From Candidatus Peregrinibacteria bacterium (GTDB taxonomy: Bacteria > Patescibacteriota > Gracilibacteria > UBA1369), in contig JADZCU010000062.1 of assembly GCA_020851415.1 (NCBI GenBank), positions 1 to 59,179 of the forward strand: a DNA stretch of 59,179 nt, read 5' to 3'. Positions 6,104 to 15,910 of this stretch are shown in pieces; the first letter of the stretch is position 1; each line of letters starts with the position of its first letter. Position numbers and translations under genes: made by a program. The notes beneath the pieces were generated by a model. That model saw only the letters and a program-made list of their open reading frames with translations, ran no database searches and had not been told where the DNA came from.

Positions 6104-9100
6104 TTACGGTGTTGATGAGATGTCTACCGTAAACAGTATACTATAATTCCCAGATGGCTGGTTTGCCGGGATATTTAAGTAGAAACTGAGAGCCTGGCTG
6201 GCACTTAACATGTGTGCCGTACCATTTGGGCCATTCATTAACGTGATGATGTCCGGGATTTCATTGCTGTCTGCATCAAAACTTACACCATCGCCAGTGT
6301 AGCTGGAAGCCAGATTTAAATCGCCCAATGTGGCTGTGTTGGAAACAACGTTTGTTCCGCTTGAACCTGCCGCGTACACTATTTGATTTCCACTGTTAAG
6401 CGTTCCATTGAGATCCGGATTTAAGGCGTTGAGAGTTGTTGTGTTCGGCGCGGTTGTTGCTACGTATAAGTTTTGTAGCGGCAATGTGTCTGTTCCATTG
6501 CTGAATGCACTTGCGGTAATGGTTACGTTGAACCCAAAGGCGGTACCTGTTAAATCACTTGCCGTTAAAACATCTTCTGGTCCGATTTCCACATCTACCG
6601 TACTTCTGGTTGCAGGGTTGTCGTTGCTGAAACTGTCCTGCTGTAAGACGGAAGAGAATTTTCTTGGGAAGATGAATGAATCTGGAACGTATGGAAGTGA
6701 TAATCCACCGCTTAAAATATCTACGCCGAGACATTGATCACTTATTGTTGTGAGTGGATCGTCGTCTGCTTCAAAATTTGAACGGTTTAATACGCAAGGT
6801 GCCGGAATGGCCGTGACTATATTTGATGCCGGGCCTGTGCCGTTTTCGTTTACTGCGTATACTCTAAAGTCATACGATTGAAAGTTTATTAACCCAGTCA
6901 CAATTACGGTTGTGCTTGTTCCAACTCCATCTGGGAATGTTTGATATCCGGATCCGTCGTCATATTGAACTATGTAATCTGTTATTGGATAGCCGTTATC
7001 TGACGGAGCGGACCAGTTTAATGTTACTTGTCCGTCGCCTGCCGCTGCTTCCAAAGTTGCAATGGCGAGTGGTGCATCTGCGGCTGTTGCAAAGATGAAA
7101 TACTGGCCAAATATGTCTCCGAGGGTGCCGCCATTTAAGCCAAACCAGGTTACTGCCGCGCCGTTTGTTCCGTTACTTGCCAGGGAAGGACTACTGTCAC
7201 CTCCGCTGCTTTCACTGCCCAAATAGTATCCGCTTCCACCGAATTCAATAGTACCGTTGGCGTTAATTTGCTGGACTCTCACTGTGTTGTCGTCACCTGA
7301 ATTGATGATGACTATTGCACCACCTCCGCTGTCTGAAGCTGAAGATATGTATTGGCTGCCTATAGTGGTTGAATAACCATCACCGTTTGGTGTTACAGAT
7401 ATGTCACTTAATCCCCAAGCAGGATCGACAGTTCCGTTACTGAGCACGTGTTGAGCATATACGTCTGCGCCATCAGCGCCTTCATAATAGTTCCAGATTG
7501 CGATAATGCCTCCGCTTCCATCCGGTACCACGTTTATGTTGTCTCCATCCATGGAACTTGCGATAAGACCTGTTGCTCCCCATTCTTTTAGCCAGTTATC
7601 GTCTACTCTTTGTGCGTAAACGTCGCCGTTTGTTAGGAAGACCGCAAAGGCTCCATAGCCGCCGTATGGGTAGGCTCTAAATTGTCCAATGTAATCGCTA
7701 GAGTTTGAAAGCAGTACGCTTGGTCCCTGGCTTGCACCCTCTTGTTGAACAACGATCATTTCTGCTGTGATTGCGCCGGTTGCTGAACGGCTGTAAGTGA
7801 CGGCAATGTTTCCATCTGCTTGTAACCAGATGTCGTGGCCAGGGGACTCTTGGTCTCCTGTGCCATCTTCGACATGTGTACTGCGGAATTCATCTAGTGC
7901 GGCTGTGTTCCAGTTGGTTGCAACTGCACCTGTACTGTCGAGATGTGTCATGTAGATATCACTGACGGTAAATCCAGATGAGCTCACACGCCAAACTACA
8001 TACACACCACCGCTGCCATCACTTTGTAGTACCGGTTGGCCTTCTCCCAGTGCGGTTAAATTATCAAGTGTTACGTTTACATCGCTTCCCCATACCAGGT
8101 TGCCGTTGGTGTCTATTTTCTGTACGTAAACATCACCTTCAAAATCAGGGAAAATGGCAACAGTATCTGTCCATGCTATGAATGCACCACCTGCGTTATC
8201 GGCTTTCCAGTCGCCGCTAGTGATACTTTGGTTTCCGGTTTGTGTAATTCTTGTTGGTGATGCCCAGATGGTGCTTCCATTCGTTACATTTATTTTTTGG
8301 GCATAAATGCTTGTTGTTGAATCAAGGTCGGAGTATCGATCGTAGATAACCATGTAGTTACCATCACTAGTTCTTATAACCTGTGGATATGATTCATCGT
8401 CATTGGTATTGCTGATTGGCGTGTCGTATGGTGATGCAGGTGTTGGCCATTTTGCTGGCGTACCGCTGATTACTCCCGGCCATGTCAGGACTGTGTTTGA
8501 AGACAGGCTTATACCGTTTCCGTTGTATGAATAAACGCGGAATGAGTAGGTTGTTCCGTTGGTGAGACCTGTTATTGTTGCATTGGTAGTGAGATCTGTA
8601 CAGTCTGGTGTTACGCAGGTTTGATCATCCGTTGCGAAACCATCATTACTGTAATGAACTTCGTAACTTGTTAACGGATCGCCATTATCGTTTGGAGCCG
8701 TCCAGGAGAGGACGACTTCGCTGTTTCGTCCATCCGCCTTTAAATCTGATATTGGATCCGGTGCAGATGGTCCAGCCGCTTGTTCATGAAGTTGGATTTG
8801 ATAGCTGTTGCCCCCTAAAGCATCGCAACACTTGCTGATGTTATCAAACTGTACAACAAAGGTTCTGTTTGGGGTGTTCCCTATAGTTTCATAACTAATT
8901 TCTCCACTGCCTGGTGGATATAAATCAGCCCAGTTTCCGGCAATGACATGATCGTTCGTGTCGGTTATTGAAGACATCAACTGGCCTGAACAGCACCTAG
9001 AATCTGCGCTTGCAACGGTTCCTTGATTGAGATAAACGAAACCGTTTGAAGATATTCTTAAAGTATCGTTGTTGCGACCATACATGCTTATTGCAAATGG

Positions 9101-11986
9101 GAGTGTTATGTCTGAACTTACTTCATCATCAGATAAGACGACCAATGTTCTTGCACCTGTGAGAGTAAGGGGATTGTAACTTGTGCTACTTTCGGTTGGA
9201 GCTCCCAGTCCGTCAAAACTAAAACCAACAGCGGTAGGCAGTAATGCGCTGAATGCCACCGGGCTTAATGGGGTACCAAAAGAGTTGATGTCTTGAGTGC
9301 CGGTATTACCATCGGCTATACCAGTTGAAACGTTACTGGAAGTTGCACTGGATGTTAGGTGAATTTCTATTGGGTATGCCACATCTGCAACTGGTGTTGC
9401 TGTAGCTGTGTTCGATACGCCACCTGCGCCGAAGGCATTGTAGGCGTATATGCGGAAGCTGTATTCAATTCCATTGGTAAGCCCAGATACGTTGGCTCCA
9501 GCTGTGGAATCAGTACATTCTGGAGTAATACAGGTTTGATCGTCACTTACGAAGCCGTCATTGCTGTAGTGTACTTCGTAGCTTGTTAATGGATTGCCGT
9601 TAGTTAGTGGTGCACTCCAGGTAAGAGTTGCACTGCTGTCTCCCGGGGTAGCAGCAAGGTTACTTACTGCCCCTGGGGGAATATCAGCAAAACTAAGCGA
9701 TTGAGTAAATCTACTTATGACCAGGTCATAGCCTCCACCAAGTGAACTGTCGTATGCGCCAACAGTTGTTGGATAGTCTGTTGAATTTGTTTCACCACAA
9801 ATGTACACATCATTGGAAGATGATATTTCCAGTCCGCAAGGCAAGCTATCGTAGTCAGCTCCACCAATGTATGTGGATGCTATATTTTGAGTTAGGTCGT
9901 TGTTGAATTTTGTTATCATGAAATCTGAATCGACTCCATCCGGATCTGTTACTTGATAAGCACCTTCTGTTGTTGGATAGTCTGTAGACCATCCGCCTGA
10001 TACAACATACGCATTGCCGGCAGGGTCTAAATCCATAAAAGGCAGATTTTCCGTCGCGCCACCGCCTATGATTGCTACACGTGCGTTTGTTAAATCCGGA
10101 TTGAAGCGTGCGACATAAGTGTCGTCTTCAGATACATTTGTTACATTACCGAATGTGTTGATACTGGTTGTGTTTGGATTTGCAGTTACTGAGGTTTGTA
10201 ATAAACCACCGTTACTGGTGTCCGCTATTATGAAAACCTGTTCGTTTGCACCTGATCCAAAAGTACGAATGCTGTTGATGAAATCTATGTCATAACCAGT
10301 TCCTCCAAAAAATGATGACGCTTCAAGAGTAGTAAGATCCGCACTGAGTCGTGCGACGTAGGCTTCGTTTGATCCATTGGATGTTTCCTGGTATGAAGGT
10401 GTTGCTCCGTTTGCTCTTACAATTGGATCGGAGGTACTTGCTACGCCATGAATATAAACTTTACCGCTTTCGCCAACTTCTAGTGCAGGATAGATACCCT
10501 GGCCTAAAAATGTAGCGGTGTAATATTGATTTGTTACGTTGTCGTCCAGAAGTGCAATGAATTTGTTTGTTGAGGCTGCGCCGTTGTAGCTTGGGTCATA
10601 ACCTGAGGCCAGGTTTATTGCGGTTGTTGGTGTTCCGACTTTGCCATCAGCGGCAACATAAACGCAGTATGGTGGAGCCACCAGAGTTGATGTGTTGATT
10701 GGGCAACCGGTTGTGCCGAAGTCGATACTCGTATTCCATTCGGCGTTTGTCCCACCAAGATATGTGCTTGCCAATATTGTTGTGAGATCCGGATCTATTT
10801 TTGTGATTACCATGTCGTATGTTGTACCGCTGCGAGATGTTTGATATGAGTCAATGGTTGGGTTCCCGGGGAATGCATCAACTATTGGATAATCTGTTCC
10901 ATTCGATCTGGCGGCTGTAAATATGTTGCCATCCGGTGCCATGCCGATGGTTGCGCGACCTTCATTAGTGCTACCTCCGATATATGTTCCAGCAACAAGA
11001 GTTGTGAGACCGAGGTCAAGCTTTGCAATAAAGTTATCTGATATACCTCCTTGCGTTGTATCATAAGCGCCAACGGATGTTGGGAAATCGTTTGAGTAAG
11101 TTATAGCACCTACATATACATATTCGGTGGCTCCATCGAAGGCGACAAGTAACTGACTTGAACCTCCAACGTAGCCATTTCCTTCTTCGGAATCTTCCGA
11201 TCCACCAAGGTATGTTGAGGCAATGAGCGGATCGATGATGAGAGCTTTTGTCGTGTCGTATGATCCAACTTTGAAACCATAAGTAGATTCATCCAAAATA
11301 TTGTATGCTACTTCTACCGGAATTTTTGTATTGTTTTCTTCTTGGAATGCGATCGGTTTTGACATTGCTACGGCTACATCTCCGGCGATAATTTCGAGTT
11401 CACCGTTATTGTTAATTTGCAATTTTTCTGCGCCCTCGAGTTGCAGTTTGATTTGTGATGGATCTTGATTTGGATTCACGGTGAAGATTTTTTCAACGTT
11501 TGTGTTGTGAGCTTTTAATGCCACGGTGATACCTTCATACGTTTCTCCCAAAGATACCCCAAAATAGTTTGGAATGTTTGAATGCCATTTGCTTTTGTCA
11601 TTTCCGATGAAAGAACTGATTGTAGAGGTGCTTTTTTCTGCGCCTGTTGGATTTAATTTTTGTTTTCCGACGAGAGTTTCTTTGATGACATAAGCTTTTT
11701 CTTTATTGCTCATCTTGTAGGTCAGTGCACCTTCATTATCTACAAAAACCGTTCCCATTTTTAATTGCGCATAGTATTTAACTTTCTCGTTTATCTGTCC
11801 GACGTTCTCAATAAATGGCATTTCCATCGCGGAAATTTTGTTCTGCATCTCCGATTCACTGAGTTTGTTAACCGTAGTTTCTTTTTGAGCATTATTTGGC
11901 ATTACTGATGACAGACTTGCACAGAAAACTGTGAAGAGCAGGAGGGTCAGAGCAATTGCCAGATTTTGGTTTTTCGTTTTTTTCAT
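6104..11986 (-). CDS. Giant secreted SBBP-repeat / fibronectin type III protein with WxL-like C-terminus
   Basis: A 1960-residue secreted protein. An N-terminal signal segment (residues about 9-30, ALTLLLFTVFCASL) is followed by the domain that usually precedes SBBP beta-propeller repeats (FIENVGQINEKVKYYAQ, about 55-250). SBBP repeats follow (STYLGGS/T motifs near 257, 405 and 690-720). Three fibronectin type III domains start near 790, 1045 and 1650 (VSNLAATPGDSSATLTWSAP and similar). A second repeat region (about 1160-1640) has units containing VYVQKIDTNGNLVWG. The last 200 residues contain a domain shared with the next protein upstream. Its end, GNYSILFTVDIS, and the DLTG.AFGFNVTI segment resemble the two halves of a Gram-positive WxL wall-binding domain with the Trp replaced. 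It lies 4 bp after the 1223-aa gene and is surely co-transcribed. A role in adhesion or surface display is inferred. Confidence 0.88.
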   Translation of the reverse strand: MKKTKNQNLAIALTLLLFTVFCASLSSVMPNNAQKETTVNKLSESEMQNKISAMEMPFIENVGQINEKVKYYAQLKMGTVFVDNEGALTYKMSNKEKAYVIKETLVGKQKLNPTGAEKSTSTISSFIGNDKSKWHSNIPNYFGVSLGETYEGITVALKAHNTNVEKIFTVNPNQDPSQIKLQLEGAEKLQINNNGELEIIAGDVAVAMSKPIAFQEENNTKIPVEVAYNILDESTYGFKVGSYDTTKALIIDPLIASTYLGGSEDSEEGNGYVGGSSQLLVAFDGATEYVYVGAITYSNDFPTSVGAYDTTQGGISDNFIAKLDLGLTTLVAGTYIGGSTNEGRATIGMAPDGNIFTAARSNGTDYPIVDAFPGNPTIDSYQTSRSGTTYDMVITKIDPDLTTILASTYLGGTNAEWNTSIDFGTTGCPINTSTLVAPPYCVYVAADGKVGTPTTAINLASGYDPSYNGAASTNKFIALLDDNVTNQYYTATFLGQGIYPALEVGESGKVYIHGVASTSDPIVRANGATPSYQETSNGSNEAYVARLSADLTTLEASSFFGGTGYDIDFINSIRTFGSGANEQVFIIADTSNGGLLQTSVTANPNTTSINTFGNVTNVSEDDTYVARFNPDLTNARVAIIGGGATENLPFMDLDPAGNAYVVSGGWSTDYPTTEGAYQVTDPDGVDSDFMITKFNNDLTQNIASTYIGGADYDSLPCGLEISSSNDVYICGETNSTDYPTTVGAYDSSLGGGYDLVISRFTQSLSFADIPPGAVSNLAATPGDSSATLTWSAPLTNGNPLTSYEVHYSNDGFVSDDQTCITPECTDSTAGANVSGLTNGIEYSFRIYAYNAFGAGGVSNTATATPVADVAYPIEIHLTSSATSSNVSTGIADGNTGTQDINSFGTPLSPVAFSALLPTAVGFSFDGLGAPTESSTSYNPLTLTGARTLVVLSDDEVSSDITLPFAISMYGRNNDTLRISSNGFVYLNQGTVASADSRCCSGQLMSSITDTNDHVIAGNWADLYPPGSGEISYETIGNTPNRTFVVQFDNISKCCDALGGNSYQIQLHEQAAGPSAPDPISDLKADGRNSEVVLSWTAPNDNGDPLTSYEVHYSNDGFATDDQTCVTPDCTDLTTNATITGLTNGTTYSFRVYSYNGNGISLSSNTVLTWPGVISGTPAKWPTPASPYDTPISNTNDDESYPQVIRTSDGNYMVIYDRYSDLDSTTSIYAQKINVTNGSTIWASPTRITQTGNQSITSGDWKADNAGGAFIAWTDTVAIFPDFEGDVYVQKIDTNGNLVWGSDVNVTLDNLTALGEGQPVLQSDGSGGVYVVWRVSSSGFTVSDIYMTHLDSTGAVATNWNTAALDEFRSTHVEDGTGDQESPGHDIWLQADGNIAVTYSRSATGAITAEMIVVQQEGASQGPSVLLSNSSDYIGQFRAYPYGGYGAFAVFLTNGDVYAQRVDDNWLKEWGATGLIASSMDGDNINVVPDGSGGIIAIWNYYEGADGADVYAQHVLSNGTVDPAWGLSDISVTPNGDGYSTTIGSQYISSASDSGGGAIVIINSGDDNTVRVQQINANGTIEFGGSGYYLGSESSGGDSSPSLASNGTNGAAVTWFGLNGGTLGDIFGQYFIFATAADAPLAIATLEAAAGDGQVTLNWSAPSDNGYPITDYIVQYDDGSGYQTFPDGVGTSTTVIVTGLINFQSYDFRVYAVNENGTGPASNIVTAIPAPCVLNRSNFEADDDPLTTISDQCLGVDILSGGLSLPYVPDSFIFPRKFSSVLQQDSFSNDNPATRSTVDVEIGPEDVLTASDLTGTAFGFNVTITASAFSNGTDTLPLQNLYVATTAPNTTTLNALNPDLNGTLNSGNQIVYAAGSSGTNVVSNTATLGDLNLASSYTGDGVSFDADSNEIPDIITLMNGPNGTAHMLSASQALSFYLNIPANQPSGNYSILFTVDISSTP

Positions 11987-11990
11987 AAAA

Positions 11991-14900
11991 CTAAGTTGTG
12001 CTATCGAACAGGGTAAAGGTAAGAATTACCGTGTAATTTCCTGATATTTGATTTATAGGAGGGAGAGTCAGGTAATAGTTGATGAATTGATGCATGGATC
12101 CGTATCTACCTTCGGTGGCCGGAAGTGTTCCATCCATGAGGGTTATGTCTCCGCTTCCAAATCTTGATCCAGGATTTGGAAGACCCGGGAAAATATTTGT
12201 ATATGTCGATGTTGTTTCAAGGTCTGCCAATGTAAGTGTTGTTCCAATATTTCCTGCATCTACCGGAGCTGTAATGTTTCGCGTGCCGCTCGGAATCGTT
12301 GCTACGTCTTGGTACATGACGCCGTTTAACGCTACTGTTCCCGCTACACTGGTGTCGTCAGTTGCAGTGACGGTATAGAGATTACTCATTGGAATAACGT
12401 TTACTCCATCGGTGAAGGTCGTGCTGTTATTTACCTGAACGGTAAATCCACCGCCAAGGCCGCCATCAAGCGGGTCGCCTCTGGTATCTAAAACTGTGAG
12501 CAGGTCGTTATCTTCACCTGAGATAGTCGGTGGGTTTGAAACGCCATTATTGAAAACGTTCTGTGTTATTGGTGAAGCTGTGATTGGAGGGAAAATGAAT
12601 GAGTCGGGAATATTTGTGAAACTCAAAGATGCCGTGCTGATTTCTTGTTGGCCGCAAAATGATGAACCGCTACCTTCGGTACAAATACCGCCAACCGAAT
12701 CTGAAAAATATTGGGCAAAGAGATCCGCAGTAGTTCCATAGTCCGTTGTTCTCATCCATGTGAAGACACCACCACCATTCCCATCTGATATTGCCTGAAC
12801 ACTCACATCAAGACTTGGTGAAGTGCTATAGCTTTCGACGAGTTCTCCGTTTGCGGTCCATTGAGCCAGCCCACTGCCGCCCAAATGTTGTGCATACATA
12901 TCTATTACGTTTACGTTACCTGTTGCCGATGTAAATGGAATAATGACTCCATATCCGCCGTTTGTACTGATTATTGGCAGGGTTCCCTCAAATGAGTACG
13001 GATTCATTGCTTGTCTGAGAGAATCTCCCGTATCTGATACTGGTGTGCCGTTTGCGGCCCAAAGTTCGATTCCATTAATATCCACTCTTTGCGCGTAAAC
13101 ATCGCCAGTGGTATTTCTATAGTCATCCCACACTACGATTGCCCCTGATGGACTTCCGTTGTTGTCGCTGATGACTTGTGGTGATACTTGATTGTTCATT
13201 TGATCACCGACTATAACGCCGCCTGGTGATAAAAAGGCAGCAGTTCCATCGCTTAAAATATGCTGAAGACCTATATTACTTTCGATACCGGTGTCGTAGC
13301 TGAAAGCTGAATAAAACCCGCCAGCATTGTCGGGAGCTATGTTCATCTCTCTGTTATAGAGTGTAAGTGGGACTTCATACATGAGTGGATTTGATGTCCA
13401 TTCTGTTGATAATGCACCATTACTTTTTTGTAACTTTGCAGCCATCAAGGCGTCTCCTGTAATACCCAAGCTCGTGTAAGTGATAACCAAATTACTGGAA
13501 TCTGCTGAAATCATTTTTTGAACGTTTGCTCCATTTTCTACGCTGTCTGCAATGACTGCGGCGCCACCGTTCCACGTTGGGTCAGTAGTGCCATCGGAGG
13601 CTAATAAATGGGAGACAATGATATGATCTTGGCCAAAATCATCTGTAGATATCCAGGACACGTATGCTCCATTATTTCCGTCGGTTACTATATCGGGGCT
13701 ATAAGATGTGAAATAAGAAGAGTTGCTTATTTGTCTACCAAATGAGGTCCATAGTGGAGCTCCGTCTGCATCCACTCTTTGTGCATAAATTTCTGGCGGT
13801 TCGCCAGCGTCCGGTTGATCTTCCCAAACTACTATTGCTCCACCATCTGTCGTAGGTATGGCTTTGAAAAATGAGTTCATGCCGTAATCAGTTGCTATTT
13901 GTACTCCATAACCCGGTTGTGCGGGATTCCAAAGTCTTGTGCCGTCAGAAGTGAACTTTTCTGCAAAAACGTTTACGGGGCCATCACCAGGGACAGTATC
14001 ATCATCACGATCATCGTGCCAAAAGAAAATGTAACCACCATCAGATGTTCGAGTCCCACCAATACCGACCTGATTTTTTGATATTACATCGTTTGCAACT
14101 ATTGCCTGCGCATTGGTCCCAAGGTCGATTGTTCCGTCAGCGAGGTCAACTTTTTGAATATAGTTTGTTACGCTTGTTTGATCCCAAACAATAAAGGCTT
14201 CATTGCTTGGAGTAACAGCTATACTTCCGGCAGAACTTATTCCGTCTCCATAGAGACCCTCGAGGTGCAATTCGGGAGTAGTGTCTGCTCCGGTTTGTGA
14301 CCCGCTCAATACAATATCTGTTCCGTATTGTCGTAGTCCTGAAGCTGCGTTTAAACGTTGAAAATGAACTTGATCAAGTGTTTCGTTTTTCCACATAACG
14401 ACAAAATTTCCACTTAAGTCACGTACTACTGCGGGGTCGCGTGCATCAGGTGTATAATTGACTACTTGATCCCAAATAGTTGCCCCTGTGTTGTCAAAAC
14501 GTACGGCTCTGATGCTTGGAAATCCTAAAATATCTACTGTCATAACTGCAACTCCACCACCACTACCATCTTCTGTGGCAGAAATTTCCTCTTCATATAA
14601 AGTGAATGCAGTAAGGGCTGGCGCGCCAAATATTGCGTCTATGTTTCCATCTGTGTCTACATGTCTTGCATACCAAAAAGTGTTACTGTGGTAAAAAAGA
14701 TATGCGCCGCCACTTCCATCTGAGATGAGGCGATCTTGAGCTTGTGCGTTCCCAAGTGTGCCGGGGAGAGTTACCGGTCCTGACCATGCTGAAGATCCGT
14801 TACTTAATACTTTACCAACTTGAAATCCGGGTGCACTGGCGTAACAAGGACCATAGTAGACTATGTATTCCGGCAGAGCATCAGTTACTTCTCCTGCTGA

Positions 14901-15662
14901 GTCTGGCACTGATACCATGTGGAGATCACTGTAATGAACGCAGTTATCGGAATTTTCTACATTTGGCACTCTTCTTCCGTACGTTGGCCAGCCTGCATTG
15001 GGTGTGCCGTTAGCATCAATACGTATGATGAATACGTAATCGTCAAACAGTGTTACTATTGAATGATCTTGGGCGTAAGCAATTGCTATACCGCCATTTC
15101 CGTCAGCCACAGCATCACCGATCATGTCTGACCAGCCGCTGTCTGCGAGTAGAATGCCGTTTGGGCCACCTGTGTTCCATAAACGTGCGCCACTCTGATC
15201 AACTCTTTCGCCGAAGAGATCATAAGTATTTGTGTCACCTGTACTATTTCGATTATCACTCCAAACTATAATTGCACCACCGTTGTTGTCTGATACGATT
15301 CGAGGGATGCCCGCACTTATTGCGTTGGTGTTGCTTTTTACCTGTACCGGGAACCCGCTTTGTTCAACGCCACTTGCGTTATATCGGGTTACATAAATTC
15401 TTTCGACGAGCTGTTCGTACCATGAAACGTAATAATACGGTGTTCCCAAATAATCTGATCGGACGATTTGTGTCATTTTTTGCTCTTCTGGCGAAGGGTC
15501 ACTTCCTGAAGCATCTGCAACAACAACGCCAGTGGTTGGCGACCATTCAATTACTGCAGCCGCATAGGAAAGAGATGCAAAAGTTAGATTCAGCAACAAA
15601 ACACTTGCGAGAAGTGCCGCGTTTCCACGAAATAGGCGGGTGTTCTTTTGGTGGGTCTGCAT
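11991..15662 (-). CDS. Giant secreted beta-propeller-like repeat protein with WxL-like C-terminus
   Basis: A 1223-residue secreted protein. The signal peptide spans about residues 12-35 (ALLASVLLLNLTFASLSYAAA). Most of the chain is a run of repeats of about 60-70 residues with the core GGAIVVWxDxR, then YAQRVDxxGxxLW, suggesting beta-propeller or similar blades; the same type of unit occurs in the middle of the downstream 1960-aa protein. The C-terminal about 190 residues carry PDSFIFPPI, LLTVLDTRGDPLDGGLGGGF and the end GNYTVILTFTLFD. This is the pattern of WxL domains (L.V.D.RG..GW and GTYT.TLTWTL), with Phe in place of Trp. The two genes form an operon, and their C-termini are homologous. 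No catalytic motif is seen. Confidence 0.88.
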   Translation of the reverse strand: MQTHQKNTRLFRGNAALLASVLLLNLTFASLSYAAAVIEWSPTTGVVVADASGSDPSPEEQKMTQIVRSDYLGTPYYYVSWYEQLVERIYVTRYNASGVEQSGFPVQVKSNTNAISAGIPRIVSDNNGGAIIVWSDNRNSTGDTNTYDLFGERVDQSGARLWNTGGPNGILLADSGWSDMIGDAVADGNGGIAIAYAQDHSIVTLFDDYVFIIRIDANGTPNAGWPTYGRRVPNVENSDNCVHYSDLHMVSVPDSAGEVTDALPEYIVYYGPCYASAPGFQVGKVLSNGSSAWSGPVTLPGTLGNAQAQDRLISDGSGGAYLFYHSNTFWYARHVDTDGNIDAIFGAPALTAFTLYEEEISATEDGSGGGVAVMTVDILGFPSIRAVRFDNTGATIWDQVVNYTPDARDPAVVRDLSGNFVVMWKNETLDQVHFQRLNAASGLRQYGTDIVLSGSQTGADTTPELHLEGLYGDGISSAGSIAVTPSNEAFIVWDQTSVTNYIQKVDLADGTIDLGTNAQAIVANDVISKNQVGIGGTRTSDGGYIFFWHDDRDDDTVPGDGPVNVFAEKFTSDGTRLWNPAQPGYGVQIATDYGMNSFFKAIPTTDGGAIVVWEDQPDAGEPPEIYAQRVDADGAPLWTSFGRQISNSSYFTSYSPDIVTDGNNGAYVSWISTDDFGQDHIIVSHLLASDGTTDPTWNGGAAVIADSVENGANVQKMISADSSNLVITYTSLGITGDALMAAKLQKSNGALSTEWTSNPLMYEVPLTLYNREMNIAPDNAGGFYSAFSYDTGIESNIGLQHILSDGTAAFLSPGGVIVGDQMNNQVSPQVISDNNGSPSGAIVVWDDYRNTTGDVYAQRVDINGIELWAANGTPVSDTGDSLRQAMNPYSFEGTLPIISTNGGYGVIIPFTSATGNVNVIDMYAQHLGGSGLAQWTANGELVESYSTSPSLDVSVQAISDGNGGGVFTWMRTTDYGTTADLFAQYFSDSVGGICTEGSGSSFCGQQEISTASLSFTNIPDSFIFPPITASPITQNVFNNGVSNPPTISGEDNDLLTVLDTRGDPLDGGLGGGFTVQVNNSTTFTDGVNVIPMSNLYTVTATDDTSVAGTVALNGVMYQDVATIPSGTRNITAPVDAGNIGTTLTLADLETTSTYTNIFPGLPNPGSRFGSGDITLMDGTLPATEGRYGSMHQFINYYLTLPPINQISGNYTVILTFTLFDSTT

Positions 15663-15848
15663 GCAGGTATCAGTATTTATTTTTGTATTATTGTTATATT
15701 GTACATTTTTTTTGATTTTCTGTAAAGCGCTTCATGCTTTCTTTCCCTTATGGATCTTTTTGCATTTATATCACCTCTACTTTTTCGTTTCTGAAAATCA
15801 GTTTTATTTTACAAAAATCTTTTCAATTTGGGAAGCGGGTTTTCTTCA

Positions 15849-15876
15849 TTGGGTAGAGTTGGAAGTGTGTTATGAT
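15849..15876 (+). promoter_or_regulatory. Promoter of the SLH-CAP gene
   Basis: TTGGGT (15849-15854), a 16-bp spacer and TATGAT (15871-15876). It overlaps the first in-frame ATG at 15872, so translation must start further down, at 15911. The rest of the 250-bp divergent gap to the giant-protein operon is T-rich and shows nothing else I can name. Confidence 0.5.
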
Positions 15877-15910
15877 GGGTTTGTTTTTTGAACCTTTATA
15901 TATGTATTAT

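Noticed and set aside
6104-15662. Many plus-strand frames of 60-150 codons opposite the giant genes
   Set aside because: They are antisense shadows of long, coherent secreted-protein frames with signal peptides and repeats.
15663-15848. T-rich divergent gap with short plus-strand frames
   Set aside because: The frames lack plausible starts and composition; only a promoter near 15849 is supportable.
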